DNA from: Clostridium rectalis
Lineage (GTDB): Bacteria > Bacillota > Clostridia > Clostridiales > Clostridiaceae
Assembly: GCF_900626095.1 (NCBI RefSeq)
Contig: NZ_UYZZ01000002.1
Coordinates: forward strand, 124,001 to 188,000
DNA length: 64,000 nucleotides
Direction: 5' to 3'
This document shows positions 56,495 through 64,000 of the stretch, in pieces. Position numbers and translations under genes: made by a program. How positions within the stretch are numbered: the stretch's first letter is position 1; every line of letters begins with the position of its first letter. Below the pieces are notes generated by a model. That model made no database searches, was not told the DNA's origin, and saw nothing but the letters and a program-made list of their open reading frames with translations.

Positions 56495-56535
56495 AAAAAT
56501 AGGTTACTAAACATAGCATTTAGTAACCTATTTTT
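56495..56535 (-). terminator. Terminator after the ammonia-lyase-like operon
   Basis: Perfect 17-base arms (AAAAATAGGTTACTAAA / TTTAGTAACCTATTTTT) around a 7-base loop, followed by T-rich sequence on the minus strand. It closes the operon 7 bases after the last gene. Confidence 0.88.
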
Positions 56536-56542
56536 AAAATTT

Positions 56543-56935
56543 TCATGGAGCCTCGTACTCTCCAATAAATTCAGTGCATAAGATAGGTTTTTCTAAAACG
56601 TTTACCGCACTAGGTTTATTCTGACTTTTAGCTCCCTCTGCTATTTTAAAAGTTCTACATTGTATTTTTCTCTTTTTACCATCAACTCCGATAATTCTTC
56701 CAATTATTTCTAAATAGTCGCCTGCAAAAATAGAATTTTTTAATTTAATCTCTTCATATCCTAAACATTTTCCTTCGTTCCCATCATGCATTATCATAAG
56801 TTTTGTAGCCACATCTCCCATTAAAGTTATAGAACGTGATCCATTTACTATTCCTCCGCCATAAAATACGTCTTTTGATGACATACGCAAACGAATTTTG
56901 GTTTCATAATTTTTATCTGGCTTTATAAATGGCAT
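56543..56935 (-). CDS. Hotdog-fold beta-aminoacyl-CoA ammonia-lyase-like protein, second copy
   Basis: 130 residues. The pattern RLRMSSKDVFYGGGIVNGSRSI, GDVATKLM, FAGDYLEIIGRI follows 3-aminobutyryl-CoA and beta-alanyl-CoA ammonia lyases, small hotdog enzymes that add or remove ammonia across the 2,3 double bond of acyl-CoA. In the otherwise conserved GDxxTEL stretch the Glu is Lys (residue 45). It could be a non-catalytic partner of the neighbouring copy, or have a different substrate. Third and last small gene of the CoA operon. Confidence 0.78.
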   Translation of the reverse strand: MPFIKPDKNYETKIRLRMSSKDVFYGGGIVNGSRSITLMGDVATKLMIMHDGNEGKCLGYEEIKLKNSIFAGDYLEIIGRIIGVDGKKRKIQCRTFKIAEGAKSQNKPSAVNVLEKPILCTEFIGEYEAP

Positions 56936-56964
56936 ATCTTAATTTACACCCCCATCCTTTATAT

Positions 56965-57402
56965 CTATTCCCATGGATTATCTATTAATCCGTCTGGTTG
57001 CATACCTCTTTGCAACTCTTCTTTTACTACTAAAGTTGAAAATCCCTCTCCACACAATAATGGGGGATCTAATATTTCCACATCATTTGCCTGTGCATAT
57101 GAATTACCATTTTTTCTAGCAGGTGTGGCTACTTTATATGTCTCCAATTTACAGGTACGGGAACTGTTTCCTACTTTCACTAAGGTAGCTTTAAAATCAA
57201 CTTGATCACCTACATATAAATCATGATAAAATTTAACATTTTTATATCCTACACATAACGATTCATCCCCATCATTTAATATCATAAGTTCAGTTTCTGC
57301 ATCTCCCCATATATCAAGCTGTCTTCCAGGATGTACAATTTCCCCTAAATTATTAGCATCTGAAAAAGTCATTTTATAATTTAATACAGTCTCCTTTCTC
57401 AT
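56965..57402 (-). CDS. Hotdog-fold beta-aminoacyl-CoA ammonia-lyase-like protein, first copy
   Basis: 145 residues resembling beta-alanyl-CoA:ammonia lyase of Clostridium propionicum: MTFSDANNLGEIVHPGRQLDIWGDAETELM, DGDESLCVGYKNVKF, YVGDQVDFKATLVKVGNSSRTCKLETYKVAT and a closing PPLLCGEG. The GDAETEL Glu (residue 38) is intact. It lies 24 bases after the CoA-transferase gene and 29 before a second copy. Substrate unknown; context suggests a beta-amino acyl-CoA. Confidence 0.83.
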   Translation of the reverse strand: MRKETVLNYKMTFSDANNLGEIVHPGRQLDIWGDAETELMILNDGDESLCVGYKNVKFYHDLYVGDQVDFKATLVKVGNSSRTCKLETYKVATPARKNGNSYAQANDVEILDPPLLCGEGFSTLVVKEELQRGMQPDGLIDNPWE

Positions 57403-57426
57403 AAATCTCCCTCCAAAAATATTTCT

Positions 57427-58617
57427 TTATATAACGCCTTCCTCTTTCAATTTAGTTAATTCATGTTTATTTATCCCAAACATAGAATATACTTCTTCAT
57501 TATGTTGTCCTAAAGTTGGTGATGGTGCGTCTACAGCTCCTGGAGTCTTTGATAACTTTATTGGTACCCCTTGAAAATACATTTCTCCAATTGTTGGATG
57601 CTTTACATTAACCATCATTTCTCTTGCTTGAATCTGAGGATGCTCTATTGCCTCTTTCATATTTAAAACAGGTCCACATGGTATTCCCGCCTCATCAAAC
57701 ATCTCTTCTAATTCCTTTTTATTTTTATTTTTAATCCAACTACTTATAATTGTTTTTAAATCAGGTTCATAGTTTTTACATCTTAAATCATTAGTTAAAA
57801 ATCTTGAATCCATTATTAGCTCAGGTTTTTCTATTAATTTACAAAACTTTGCCCACAATTTATCCGTACCAACACCTACAGCTATATATCCATCTTTAAC
57901 TTTATAAATATCAAAGGGAGCTATAGAAGGGTCTATATTTCCTCTTCTTTCAGGTATTTCCCCTGTAAGAGTTGTAGTTATTATTGAATTTTCCAAAAGT
58001 GTAAAAATAGTATCTAACATTGCCACATCCACTGATTGACCCACACCAGTTTTCTCTCTATTATAAAGTGCCATTAATACTCCAACACATAAATATATTC
58101 CCGTAACATTATCTGCAATAGATGGTCCTACTTTTGTTGGAGGGGTTTCTGGAAACCCTGTTAAATTAACCATTCCTCCCATTGATTGTGCTACTATATC
58201 ATAACAAGGCCTGTTACTTATAGGACCATATTGTCCAAACCCAGAGCCAGATGCATATATTATTTTAGGATTTATTTCCTTCAATGTCTCATAATCAATT
58301 CCTAAATTTTTCATTACGCCAACCCTAAAATTTTCAACAACTACATCAGCACTTTTTGCCATCTCAAGAAAGATATTTCTACCTTTTTCTGTTTTTAAAT
58401 TTAATGTTACGCCTTTTTTATTTCTATTTAAAAAAGAATAAAATCCACTTTCTCCGCTTTTTTCATCAATTGGTCCCCAAAATCGACATTGATCACCTTT
58501 AAGACTTTCTATTTTTATTACTTCTGCCCCATTATCTGCTAAAAGTGTTGTGCAAAATGGTCCATTGTATGCATGTGTTAAATCTAACACCTTAAGTCCC
58601 TCTAATGCCTTTGCCAT
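57427..58617 (-). CDS. Class III (CaiB/BaiF family) CoA-transferase
   Basis: 396 residues, normal family length. N-terminal KALEGLKVLDLTHAYNGPFCTTLLADNGAEVIKIE, and the nucleophilic Asp in VGPSIADNVTGIY (about residue 170). Class III enzymes move CoA between carboxylic acids through an aspartyl-CoA anhydride. It lies between a BrnQ-type carrier gene and two ammonia-lyase-like genes, so it probably activates the imported amino acid or its product. The exact acid is not readable. Confidence 0.93.
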   Translation of the reverse strand: MAKALEGLKVLDLTHAYNGPFCTTLLADNGAEVIKIESLKGDQCRFWGPIDEKSGESGFYSFLNRNKKGVTLNLKTEKGRNIFLEMAKSADVVVENFRVGVMKNLGIDYETLKEINPKIIYASGSGFGQYGPISNRPCYDIVAQSMGGMVNLTGFPETPPTKVGPSIADNVTGIYLCVGVLMALYNREKTGVGQSVDVAMLDTIFTLLENSIITTTLTGEIPERRGNIDPSIAPFDIYKVKDGYIAVGVGTDKLWAKFCKLIEKPELIMDSRFLTNDLRCKNYEPDLKTIISSWIKNKNKKELEEMFDEAGIPCGPVLNMKEAIEHPQIQAREMMVNVKHPTIGEMYFQGVPIKLSKTPGAVDAPSPTLGQHNEEVYSMFGINKHELTKLKEEGVI

Positions 58618-58736
58618 AAAACCATCCCCCTATTTATTATTTTATATCTTCTTTGGTATTAAATACCACTAATAAATCCTATGAAATTTACTTCTGTGTT
58701 ATTCCTTTAATTTTTATATAAAAGCTAAAGTAGCTA

Positions 58737-60071
58737 CTAAGTTAAACCTTTTCTTTTATTTATTATAGCTCCAATTATAGCAGCTATAAAAGTTATAGTA
58801 ATCCAACCTAATCCTTGAGATGTCAATGGAAAAACGTCATGGAATTTCTGTAAAACACCTGCATCTATTTTAAACATTGCCATATAAGTTAAAATCCCTT
58901 CATATATTCCCCATATAAACGCAGTAAAAATAGCAAATTTATATGATGAAAATGCGGTTGTATTTTTATCTAAATTTGGAATTAATGCATAAAATAAAGT
59001 TAATACTATAGCTGCTGGATACACTATATCTAATAGAGGTGCAGCTAATTCCACAATAGTTGTAAGCCCTATAGTACTTACAATAGCGCTAATAATTAAA
59101 GTTATTATAGCTGCGTTATTATAGGAAACTTTATCTTTAGTTAATTCCTGAAAATAATTAGCTGTAGCAACAGATAAACCTATTGCTGTAGTAAGCGCTG
59201 CAAAAAGTAATGCTATATTAAAAATTATTCCTCCCACATTACCCCAAAGTTTTAATACTACAGCTGAATATAAAGCCGCATATTTCAATTCTCCAAATGC
59301 ACTTCCTGTAAATGCTCCTACTATCATATGTCCCAAATGAGTTAAAGTAAGTAATCCTATTCCTACTAATCCCACTTTAATTAAATTTTTATCTAAAAAA
59401 TTATTATCTATACCTTTAAACTTTAAATCTTCTATTATAATTGTTGCATAAACCAATGCACATAAAAGCTCTCCAGTAGCATATCCATTTTTAAAGCCAT
59501 AAGAAAAAGAATTTATATTATATGTTTTAGGTTCAATAGATGAAATAGGTATAAATATACCTTTAGCTATTATAGCTATTACAGCTATAACAAGTACAGG
59601 AAATAATATTTTACTCACTTTGTCCACAGCATCAGACTTTTGTGCTATAAACCAGTAAGTTATTAAATAATACATTATAGAGAAAATTAAGGGTGCAATT
59701 ATAGATTCAGATTGAAAACCACTTACTTGTAAAAATGCATCCCAAGCAGCTGCACTCATTCTTGGAATACAAAATAAAGGTCCTAAAACTAGCATAGCTA
59801 TACTACAAAATATTTTGGCAAATTTAGGAGATACTCTTTCTGATACTTGATAAAAAGTACCTTTAGCTTTTGATAACGCTACATACGCAAGTAAAGGAAA
59901 AAATAAAGCTGTTAAGTATACACCAACAAATGCAGGTAATATACTTTGACCACTTTCCTTGCCCCAAGTCATCGGCCAAATCATACTGGACCCACCAAAG
60001 TGCATTGCAAAAAGCGCTCCCCCCATTAAAAACAATACTTTGGTTGAAAGTCTAGTCTTTCCTTTTTCCAC
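58737..60071 (-). CDS. BrnQ/LIVCS-family branched-chain amino acid : cation symporter
   Basis: 444 residues with about twelve membrane helices. The N-terminal GGALFAMHFGGSSMIWPMTWGKESG aligns with the LIVCS start (GxxxFGAGNxIFPP), but the usual GAGNLIFPP is replaced by GGSSMIWPM, and later TAIGLSVATANYF is typical. It starts at GTG 60071 behind GGGGG. It is first in the operon with the CoA-transferase and ammonia-lyase-like genes. The altered motif suggests a substrate other than plain leucine/isoleucine/valine. Confidence 0.87.
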   Translation of the reverse strand: MEKGKTRLSTKVLFLMGGALFAMHFGGSSMIWPMTWGKESGQSILPAFVGVYLTALFFPLLAYVALSKAKGTFYQVSERVSPKFAKIFCSIAMLVLGPLFCIPRMSAAAWDAFLQVSGFQSESIIAPLIFSIMYYLITYWFIAQKSDAVDKVSKILFPVLVIAVIAIIAKGIFIPISSIEPKTYNINSFSYGFKNGYATGELLCALVYATIIIEDLKFKGIDNNFLDKNLIKVGLVGIGLLTLTHLGHMIVGAFTGSAFGELKYAALYSAVVLKLWGNVGGIIFNIALLFAALTTAIGLSVATANYFQELTKDKVSYNNAAIITLIISAIVSTIGLTTIVELAAPLLDIVYPAAIVLTLFYALIPNLDKNTTAFSSYKFAIFTAFIWGIYEGILTYMAMFKIDAGVLQKFHDVFPLTSQGLGWITITFIAAIIGAIINKRKGLT

Positions 60072-60098
60072 AATTAATCCCCCTTTTAAATACTTTGA

Positions 60099-60110
60099 TT
60101 CCTAAAGGAA
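60099..60110. promoter_or_regulatory. Short palindrome upstream of the BrnQ-type gene
   Basis: TTCCTAAAGGAA, perfect 5-base arms, about 30 bases before the start codon. It could be an operator. No clear -10/-35 pair is seen near it, though TACAAT occurs a little further upstream. Confidence 0.25.
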
Positions 60111-60164
60111 ATAGGTATGTGTTAATATTGTATTAGCTTTTTTACAAATTATTCCTTAAAAAAA

Positions 60165-60202
60165 TTTAGGCTGTTATCACTTTCATTTGATAACAGCCTA
60201 AA
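60165..60202 (-). terminator. Second terminator downstream of the 6S RNA locus
   Basis: Perfect 14-base arms TTTAGGCTGTTATC / GATAACAGCCTAAA with a 10-base loop, followed on the minus strand by TTTTTTT. It insulates the BrnQ operon from tRNA/6S transcription. Confidence 0.9.
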
Positions 60203-60246
60203 TTCATAAGTCAAATAATTCCTACTCTATTTAATAACCAAAAACT

Positions 60247-60272
60247 AAAGAGAGGTATTAATACCTCTCTTT
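60247..60272 (-). terminator. Terminator of the tRNA-Leu / 6S RNA transcript
   Basis: AAAGAGAGGTATTAATACCTCTCTTT is a perfect hairpin (12-base arms), followed on the minus strand by AGTTTTTGG. It lies about 30-50 bases after the end of the proposed 6S RNA. Confidence 0.75.
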
Positions 60273-60302
60273 ATCATAAAGAATTGTTCTCTTATTTATA
60301 AT

Positions 60303-60484
60303 CCAAAATACCGTCGCTCTAATTTTGACACCTATCTTCCGATAGGTGGGTGTTCTCACAGATATTTCTATCGCCCTCAATGCCACATAAAGGTCTCACA
60401 AGAAGGTACATATCCATACCTAAATATTAAACTCCCGTTTCTTAACTGTAGGTTCAAAATCTAGAGACTCTCGAATATTCCAGA
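60303..60484 (-). ncRNA. ssrS: Probable 6S RNA (SsrS)
   Basis: About 180 bases that fold back on themselves: the 5' segment AATATT..CTCTAGATTTTGA pairs with the 3' segment TCAAAATTAGAG..GGTATT, with a large internal loop between. The 3' half contains GAGAACACCCACCTAT followed by ATAGGTGTC, typical of 6S. A TATAAA box precedes it by about 10 bases. 6S RNA traps SigA-RNA polymerase by mimicking an open promoter. Identified by shape, length and motif memory, not by a covariance search. Confidence 0.6.
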
Positions 60485-60500
60485 CATTTATACATCTTCC

Positions 60501-60582
60501 TGGTGCGAAAGACGGGACTTGAACCCGTACGGTCTCCCACACGCCCCTCAAACGTGCGCGTCTGCCATTCCGCCACTCTCGC
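60501..60582 (-). tRNA. tRNA-Leu (anticodon GAG), CCA encoded
   Basis: Type II tRNA: acceptor GCGAGAG pairs with CTTTCGC, anticodon stem CACGT/GCGTG with loop TTGAGGG (anticodon GAG, reads CUC/CUU), long variable arm, T arm CGGGTTCAAGTCCCG, discriminator A, genomic CCA at 60501-60503. Confidence 0.97.
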
Positions 60583-60594
60583 ATTACAATATTA

Positions 60595-60622
60595 ATTATA
60601 CTATTTCATAGCATATTGTCAA
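60595..60622 (-). promoter_or_regulatory. SigA-type promoter for tRNA-Leu
   Basis: On the minus strand TTGACA (60617-60622), 16-base spacer, TATAAT (60595-60600). It is placed just after the transglycosylase gene and 12 bases before the tRNA. Confidence 0.85.
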
Positions 60623-60624
60623 TA

Positions 60625-61167
60625 CTATTTATCGTATAAATACTTGTAAATACTATAATTAAATTTCACTTTTTTTACATATTTATCAGTTTCTTTGAAA
60701 GGAATATAATGGAGATTTTTGCCATCTTTAGAGTGATTATTATCATTTAACCATTTTTGAACATTTCCTCTTCCTCCATTATATGCTGCTAATACTAAAT
60801 CTATATTATCATCAAATTCCTTCTTTAAATTATTTATGTACCAACACCCCATAGATATATTATATTCAGGATCATACATTTTTTCTAAACTAAAATCCTT
60901 TAGTTTCATTTGCTCAGATATCCACTTCCCTGTATCTGGAGTAATTTGCATAAGTCCATAAGCCTGTTTACAGGAAAGTGCTTTAATATTAAAATTACTT
61001 TCAGTTTTAATTATAGCATTTATAAGGTATGGATCTAAATTATATTTTTTTGACTCTATTTTAACTATATCAAAATAAGTTAAAGGATATGTTTTCTTAA
61101 TTATAAATGGTATACTAAAAATAAGTATTATTAAAATAAATATAATAAACTTTAGCGCTTTTTTCAA
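60625..61167 (-). CDS. Membrane-anchored lytic transglycosylase (SLT domain)
   Basis: About 180 residues. An N-terminal membrane helix (about 8-25) and an SLT domain with the catalytic Glu in IIKTESNFNI, AYGLMQITPDT and LAAYNGGRGNV. It cleaves glycan strands with 1,6-anhydro ends. TTG 61167 is preferred (GGAG 6 bases upstream); TTG 61179 is the alternative but has the Shine-Dalgarno almost touching it. It follows coaE closely. Confidence 0.9.
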   Translation of the reverse strand: MKKALKFIIFILIILIFSIPFIIKKTYPLTYFDIVKIESKKYNLDPYLINAIIKTESNFNIKALSCKQAYGLMQITPDTGKWISEQMKLKDFSLEKMYDPEYNISMGCWYINNLKKEFDDNIDLVLAAYNGGRGNVQKWLNDNNHSKDGKNLHYIPFKETDKYVKKVKFNYSIYKYLYDK

Positions 61168-61185
61168 TTTTCTCTCCAACTCCCC

Positions 61186-61782
61186 CTATGTGGTATAAAT
61201 TGTATCAAATATATTTTCAACTTGTTTTTCCGTTTTTTCTAAACTAAACCTATTATCTATCACAAAATCTGCCATAGCCTTTTTTTTATCTAGGGATATT
61301 TGAGCTTCTATCCTTTTTATGGAATCTTCTCTGTTCAGATTATCTCTTTTCATAACCCTTTTCAACTGAGTACCCTTGTCAACCCAAACCACCACTAAAA
61401 AATCCATATGTTTGTGTAATCCATTCTCAATTAAAGTAGGTGCATCTAAAACACATATTTTCTCATTTTGTTTTTCATATTCATAAAATTCCTTAAATAT
61501 TTCTTTCTTTATATAAGGTATAATTATGTGCTCATATTTTTTTCTTCTAATATTGCTATCAAATAAATACTTTCCAAATTCTTTTCTTTTTAAATTGTTA
61601 TTTCCATCAAAAAAATTAACATCAAATGTATCTTTTATCTCACCAGTAATACAAGGATAAATTTGAAAAACTTTTCTAGCAATTATATCCGCATCTATAA
61701 CCTTTATTCCATTTTTTTTAAGCATTCTTGATACTGTACTTTTACCGCTACCTATTCCTCCTGTAAGTCCCACTTTTATCAT
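61186..61782 (-). CDS. coaE: Dephospho-CoA kinase
   Basis: 198 residues. P-loop GLTGGIGSGKSTVS at the N-terminus, IDADIIARKVF, VLDAPTLIENG and RVMKRDNLNREDS follow. It phosphorylates dephospho-CoA in the last step of CoA synthesis. ATG 61782 gives the family start MIKVGLTGG, although no Shine-Dalgarno precedes it, so translation is probably coupled to polA, whose stop lies 7 bases upstream. Confidence 0.95.
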   Translation of the reverse strand: MIKVGLTGGIGSGKSTVSRMLKKNGIKVIDADIIARKVFQIYPCITGEIKDTFDVNFFDGNNNLKRKEFGKYLFDSNIRRKKYEHIIIPYIKKEIFKEFYEYEKQNEKICVLDAPTLIENGLHKHMDFLVVVWVDKGTQLKRVMKRDNLNREDSIKRIEAQISLDKKKAMADFVIDNRFSLEKTEKQVENIFDTIYTT

Positions 61783-61789
61783 TGAGCTA

Positions 61790-64000
61790 CTATTTAGCAC
61801 CATACCATGTTTCACCTACATTCATATCTACTTCTAGAGGCACTTTAAGGTCTATAACATTTTCCATACATTCTTTTAATATAATTTTTATTTCATCTAG
61901 TTCATCTTTATATACATTTAAAATAAGTTCGTCATGTACCTGCAGAATCAATGTACTTTTCAGTTTTCTATTTTGAATTTCATTATAAACTTTTACCATA
62001 GCCATTTTTATAATATCTGCAGCACTACCTTGTATAGGACTGTTCATAGCTAACCTTTCTCCAAAAGCCTTTACCATTTTTTTAGAATCAACTATTTCCG
62101 GTATAAATCTTCTTCTATTTAATATAGTTGATACATACATATCCTGTTTTGCCTTTTCAATAGTATCATTCATATATTTTTTTACATTTGGATATCTTTC
62201 AAAATAAGTATCAATATATTGTTTAGCTTCTTTTCTTGATATTTTCAAATCTTTAGCTAAACTAAAATCTCCAATACCATACACAATTCCGAAATTTACG
62301 GCCTTGGCATTACTCCTCATAATTGTGGTTACTTCTTCTATAGGTACCTTAAAAACCTCTGATGCTGTTTTAGTGTGAATATCGGTATGATGTTTAAAAG
62401 CATTTATAAGATTTTCATCATCTGCAATATGAGCAAGTACTCTTAACTCTATTTGAGAATAATCTGCAGATATAATAATACTCTGATCATTATTAGGTAT
62501 GAACACTTTTCTTATCTCTCTTCCCATATCATATTTTATAGGAATATTTTGAAGATTAGGTTCTGTGCTTGAAAGTCTTCCTGTAGTAGTAACTGTTTGA
62601 TTAAAACTTGTGTGAATCTTTCCATCCTCATCTATCACATTTTTAAGTCCCTCAACATAAGTAGAATATAATTTAGTTAACTGTCTATAGTAAGTTATTT
62701 TTTGTATTATAGGGTGTTTATCCTCTAAAGCCTCTAATACTTCAGCATTAGTAGAATAACCAGTTTTAGTTTTTTTAATTACAGGTAAATCTAATTTTTC
62801 AAATAAGATTTTACCTAGTTGTTTTGGAGAATTAACATTAAATTCCTCTCCTGATAAGTCAAATATTTCCTTCTGAACTTTGCTAATTTCATTTGAAAAT
62901 TTTTCACCTATATTTGTAAGACCGTCTTTGTCTATTCTAAATCCCTCTGTCTCCATCGATGCTAGCACAGAAGTTAAAGGCAGCTCTACGTCATAATATA
63001 GTTCATTCATATTAAGATCATTTATTTCACTTCTTAATTTTTCATACAATCTCTTAAGATAAAATATTTCTTTTACATATTTTTCATCTTCATGTCCTTT
63101 TACTAAAATGCTTAAATACTGTTGAAGTAAGGTATCTAAGTTATAATCTCCTCTAGAAGAATCTATAATATATGCAGCAATTTTAGTATCAAATTCTATA
63201 CCTTTAAAATCCACCCCTATTTTATGTAATATAGTATGAGGCATTTTTACATCATGACAAATTTTAAATATTTTATCATTATCAAATATTCTCTTCAATA
63301 TACTTATGGTGTTCTCTTTATTTTCTTTTAATAAATTATCTAAATTTATAATATAAACTTTTTCTTTATAATTTATAAATATTTTTTCAATAAAACTTTT
63401 AGAATATATATTTTCCTCTAGTATTTTGAAACTCATATATAATTTATTATTTTCTTTATTATCTATTATTTTCTTTAAAAGTTCATCAAACTCACTAACA
63501 TTGTCTATAATATTAAATTTTATATTAATCTCTTCTTCTTTTTCATTTGAAGAATTTACTTTATCTAATAAAGACTTAAATTGTAACTCCATAAATATCT
63601 TTCTTACAGCAGTAGCATCATAATTTTCCTTTGATTTTATTTCTTCTAAATCTATGTCTATAGGTACTTCCCTAATAATTGTAGCTAATTTTTTACTAAA
63701 TATTGCTTGCTCCCTATACTGATTTAAATTTTCTTTTACTTTTTTTCCACTAATATTATCTATATTTTCAAGTACATTTTCTACAGAACCATATTCCTTT
63801 ATAAGTTTTAAAGCAGTTTTCTCTCCTATTCCAGGCACTCCTGGTATATTATCAGAGGAATCACCCATTAGACCTTTAACATCAATAAACTCTGTAGGAG
63901 TTATGCCCATCTTTTCAATCATTCTGCTTCTATCATAAATTTCTTTCTCTGTTATTCCCTTTTTGGTTATTATAACCTTTGTTGTATCTGATGCAAGTTG
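61790..64000 (-). CDS. polA: DNA polymerase I, C-terminal part, truncated by window edge
   Basis: The frame is open to the right edge (737 codons visible). Order: the end of the 5'-3' exonuclease with its H3TH DNA-binding motif (GDSSDNIPGVPGIGEKTAL), a 3'-5' exonuclease-like domain, and the polymerase domain with motif A SADYSQIELRVLAH, motif B RSNAKAVNFGIVYG and motif C QVHDELIL. The proofreading domain has lost the DxE pair (LYMSFKILEE) and other acidic ligands. The N-terminal nuclease residues are outside the window. Confidence 0.97.
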   Translation of the reverse strand, partial: QLASDTTKVIITKKGITEKEIYDRSRMIEKMGITPTEFIDVKGLMGDSSDNIPGVPGIGEKTALKLIKEYGSVENVLENIDNISGKKVKENLNQYREQAIFSKKLATIIREVPIDIDLEEIKSKENYDATAVRKIFMELQFKSLLDKVNSSNEKEEEINIKFNIIDNVSEFDELLKKIIDNKENNKLYMSFKILEENIYSKSFIEKIFINYKEKVYIINLDNLLKENKENTISILKRIFDNDKIFKICHDVKMPHTILHKIGVDFKGIEFDTKIAAYIIDSSRGDYNLDTLLQQYLSILVKGHEDEKYVKEIFYLKRLYEKLRSEINDLNMNELYYDVELPLTSVLASMETEGFRIDKDGLTNIGEKFSNEISKVQKEIFDLSGEEFNVNSPKQLGKILFEKLDLPVIKKTKTGYSTNAEVLEALEDKHPIIQKITYYRQLTKLYSTYVEGLKNVIDEDGKIHTSFNQTVTTTGRLSSTEPNLQNIPIKYDMGREIRKVFIPNNDQSIIISADYSQIELRVLAHIADDENLINAFKHHTDIHTKTASEVFKVPIEEVTTIMRSNAKAVNFGIVYGIGDFSLAKDLKISRKEAKQYIDTYFERYPNVKKYMNDTIEKAKQDMYVSTILNRRRFIPEIVDSKKMVKAFGERLAMNSPIQGSAADIIKMAMVKVYNEIQNRKLKSTLILQVHDELILNVYKDELDEIKIILKECMENVIDLKVPLEVDMNVGETWYGAK

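Noticed and set aside
58724-58736. Small AGCTA/TAGCT hairpin between the BrnQ-type and CoA-transferase genes
   Set aside because: The stem is only five bases with a short, interrupted T run. It is too weak to call an operon boundary.

Overview
The window is a low-GC, almost purely chromosomal stretch from a spore-forming Firmicute, most likely Clostridium sensu stricto (C. botulinum/C. sporogenes-like; genus-level inference only). The evidence is extreme AT bias, strong GGAGG-type ribosome binding sites, sporulation genes (gpr, spoIIP, yqfC/yqfD, a SpoIVFB-type protease, a Spo0B-like protein), and a gene order that follows the Bacillus blocks comEC-holA-rpsT-gpr-spoIIP-lepA-hemW-hrcA-grpE-dnaK-dnaJ-prmA-rsmE-mtaB-rpsU-yqeY-yqfC-yqfD-pgpH and radC-mreBCD-minCD-spoIVF-rplU-prp-rpmA-spo0B-obg. 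Nearly everything is on the minus strand. The exceptions are rpsT, a PAP2 phosphatase gene and a dacF-type carboxypeptidase gene. No insertion sequence, prophage or CRISPR array is visible.

Layout from right to left, i.e. in the direction of most transcription: polA (cut by the right edge), coaE and a lytic transglycosylase gene; tRNA-Leu(GAG) followed by a probable 6S RNA; an accessory operon (BrnQ-type carrier, class III CoA-transferase, two small hotdog beta-aminoacyl-CoA ammonia-lyase-like proteins); GNAT and LUD genes; an NlpC/P60 hydrolase gene under a c-di-AMP riboswitch; a SPOR-domain gene; maf-radC-mreBCD-PBP2-minCDE-rodA-mgsA; an M23/M50 peptidase pair; a two-gene radical-SAM/DUF2344 unit; rng; the rplU-prp-rpmA operon with a leader RNA; spo0B-like, obg, yhbY, nadD, yqeK, an LCP gene and rluA. 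Then dacF (+) and comEA (-) diverge. A patch of small or poorly known genes follows (142-aa unknown, 37-aa charged peptide, dut, a standalone lipoate-ligase C-domain-like protein), then the PAP2 gene (+), a D-2-hydroxyacid dehydrogenase gene and a DUF503 gene. Next come a P-type ATPase-like gene with eroded catalytic motifs, a 76-aa unknown, a short comEC and holA. The window ends with the sporulation/heat-shock/translation block down to pgpH, which is cut by the left edge.

The genes fall into a few linked themes. One is cell shape, wall growth and division (mreBCD, PBP2, RodA, MinCDE, DacF, LCP, lytic transglycosylase, NlpC/P60). Another is c-di-AMP: a PgpH phosphodiesterase at one end and a c-di-AMP riboswitch on a wall hydrolase gene at the other. 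Sporulation, the HrcA/CIRCE heat-shock regulon and ribosome assembly make up most of the rest. The most novel-looking items are the BrnQ/CoA-transferase/ammonia-lyase operon (a candidate beta-amino-acid fermentation module), the pseudo-P-type ATPase, the Spo0B-like protein in a clostridial-type genome, the lone LplA_C-like protein after dut, and several inverted or direct repeats at ribosome binding sites, promoters and convergent gene ends.
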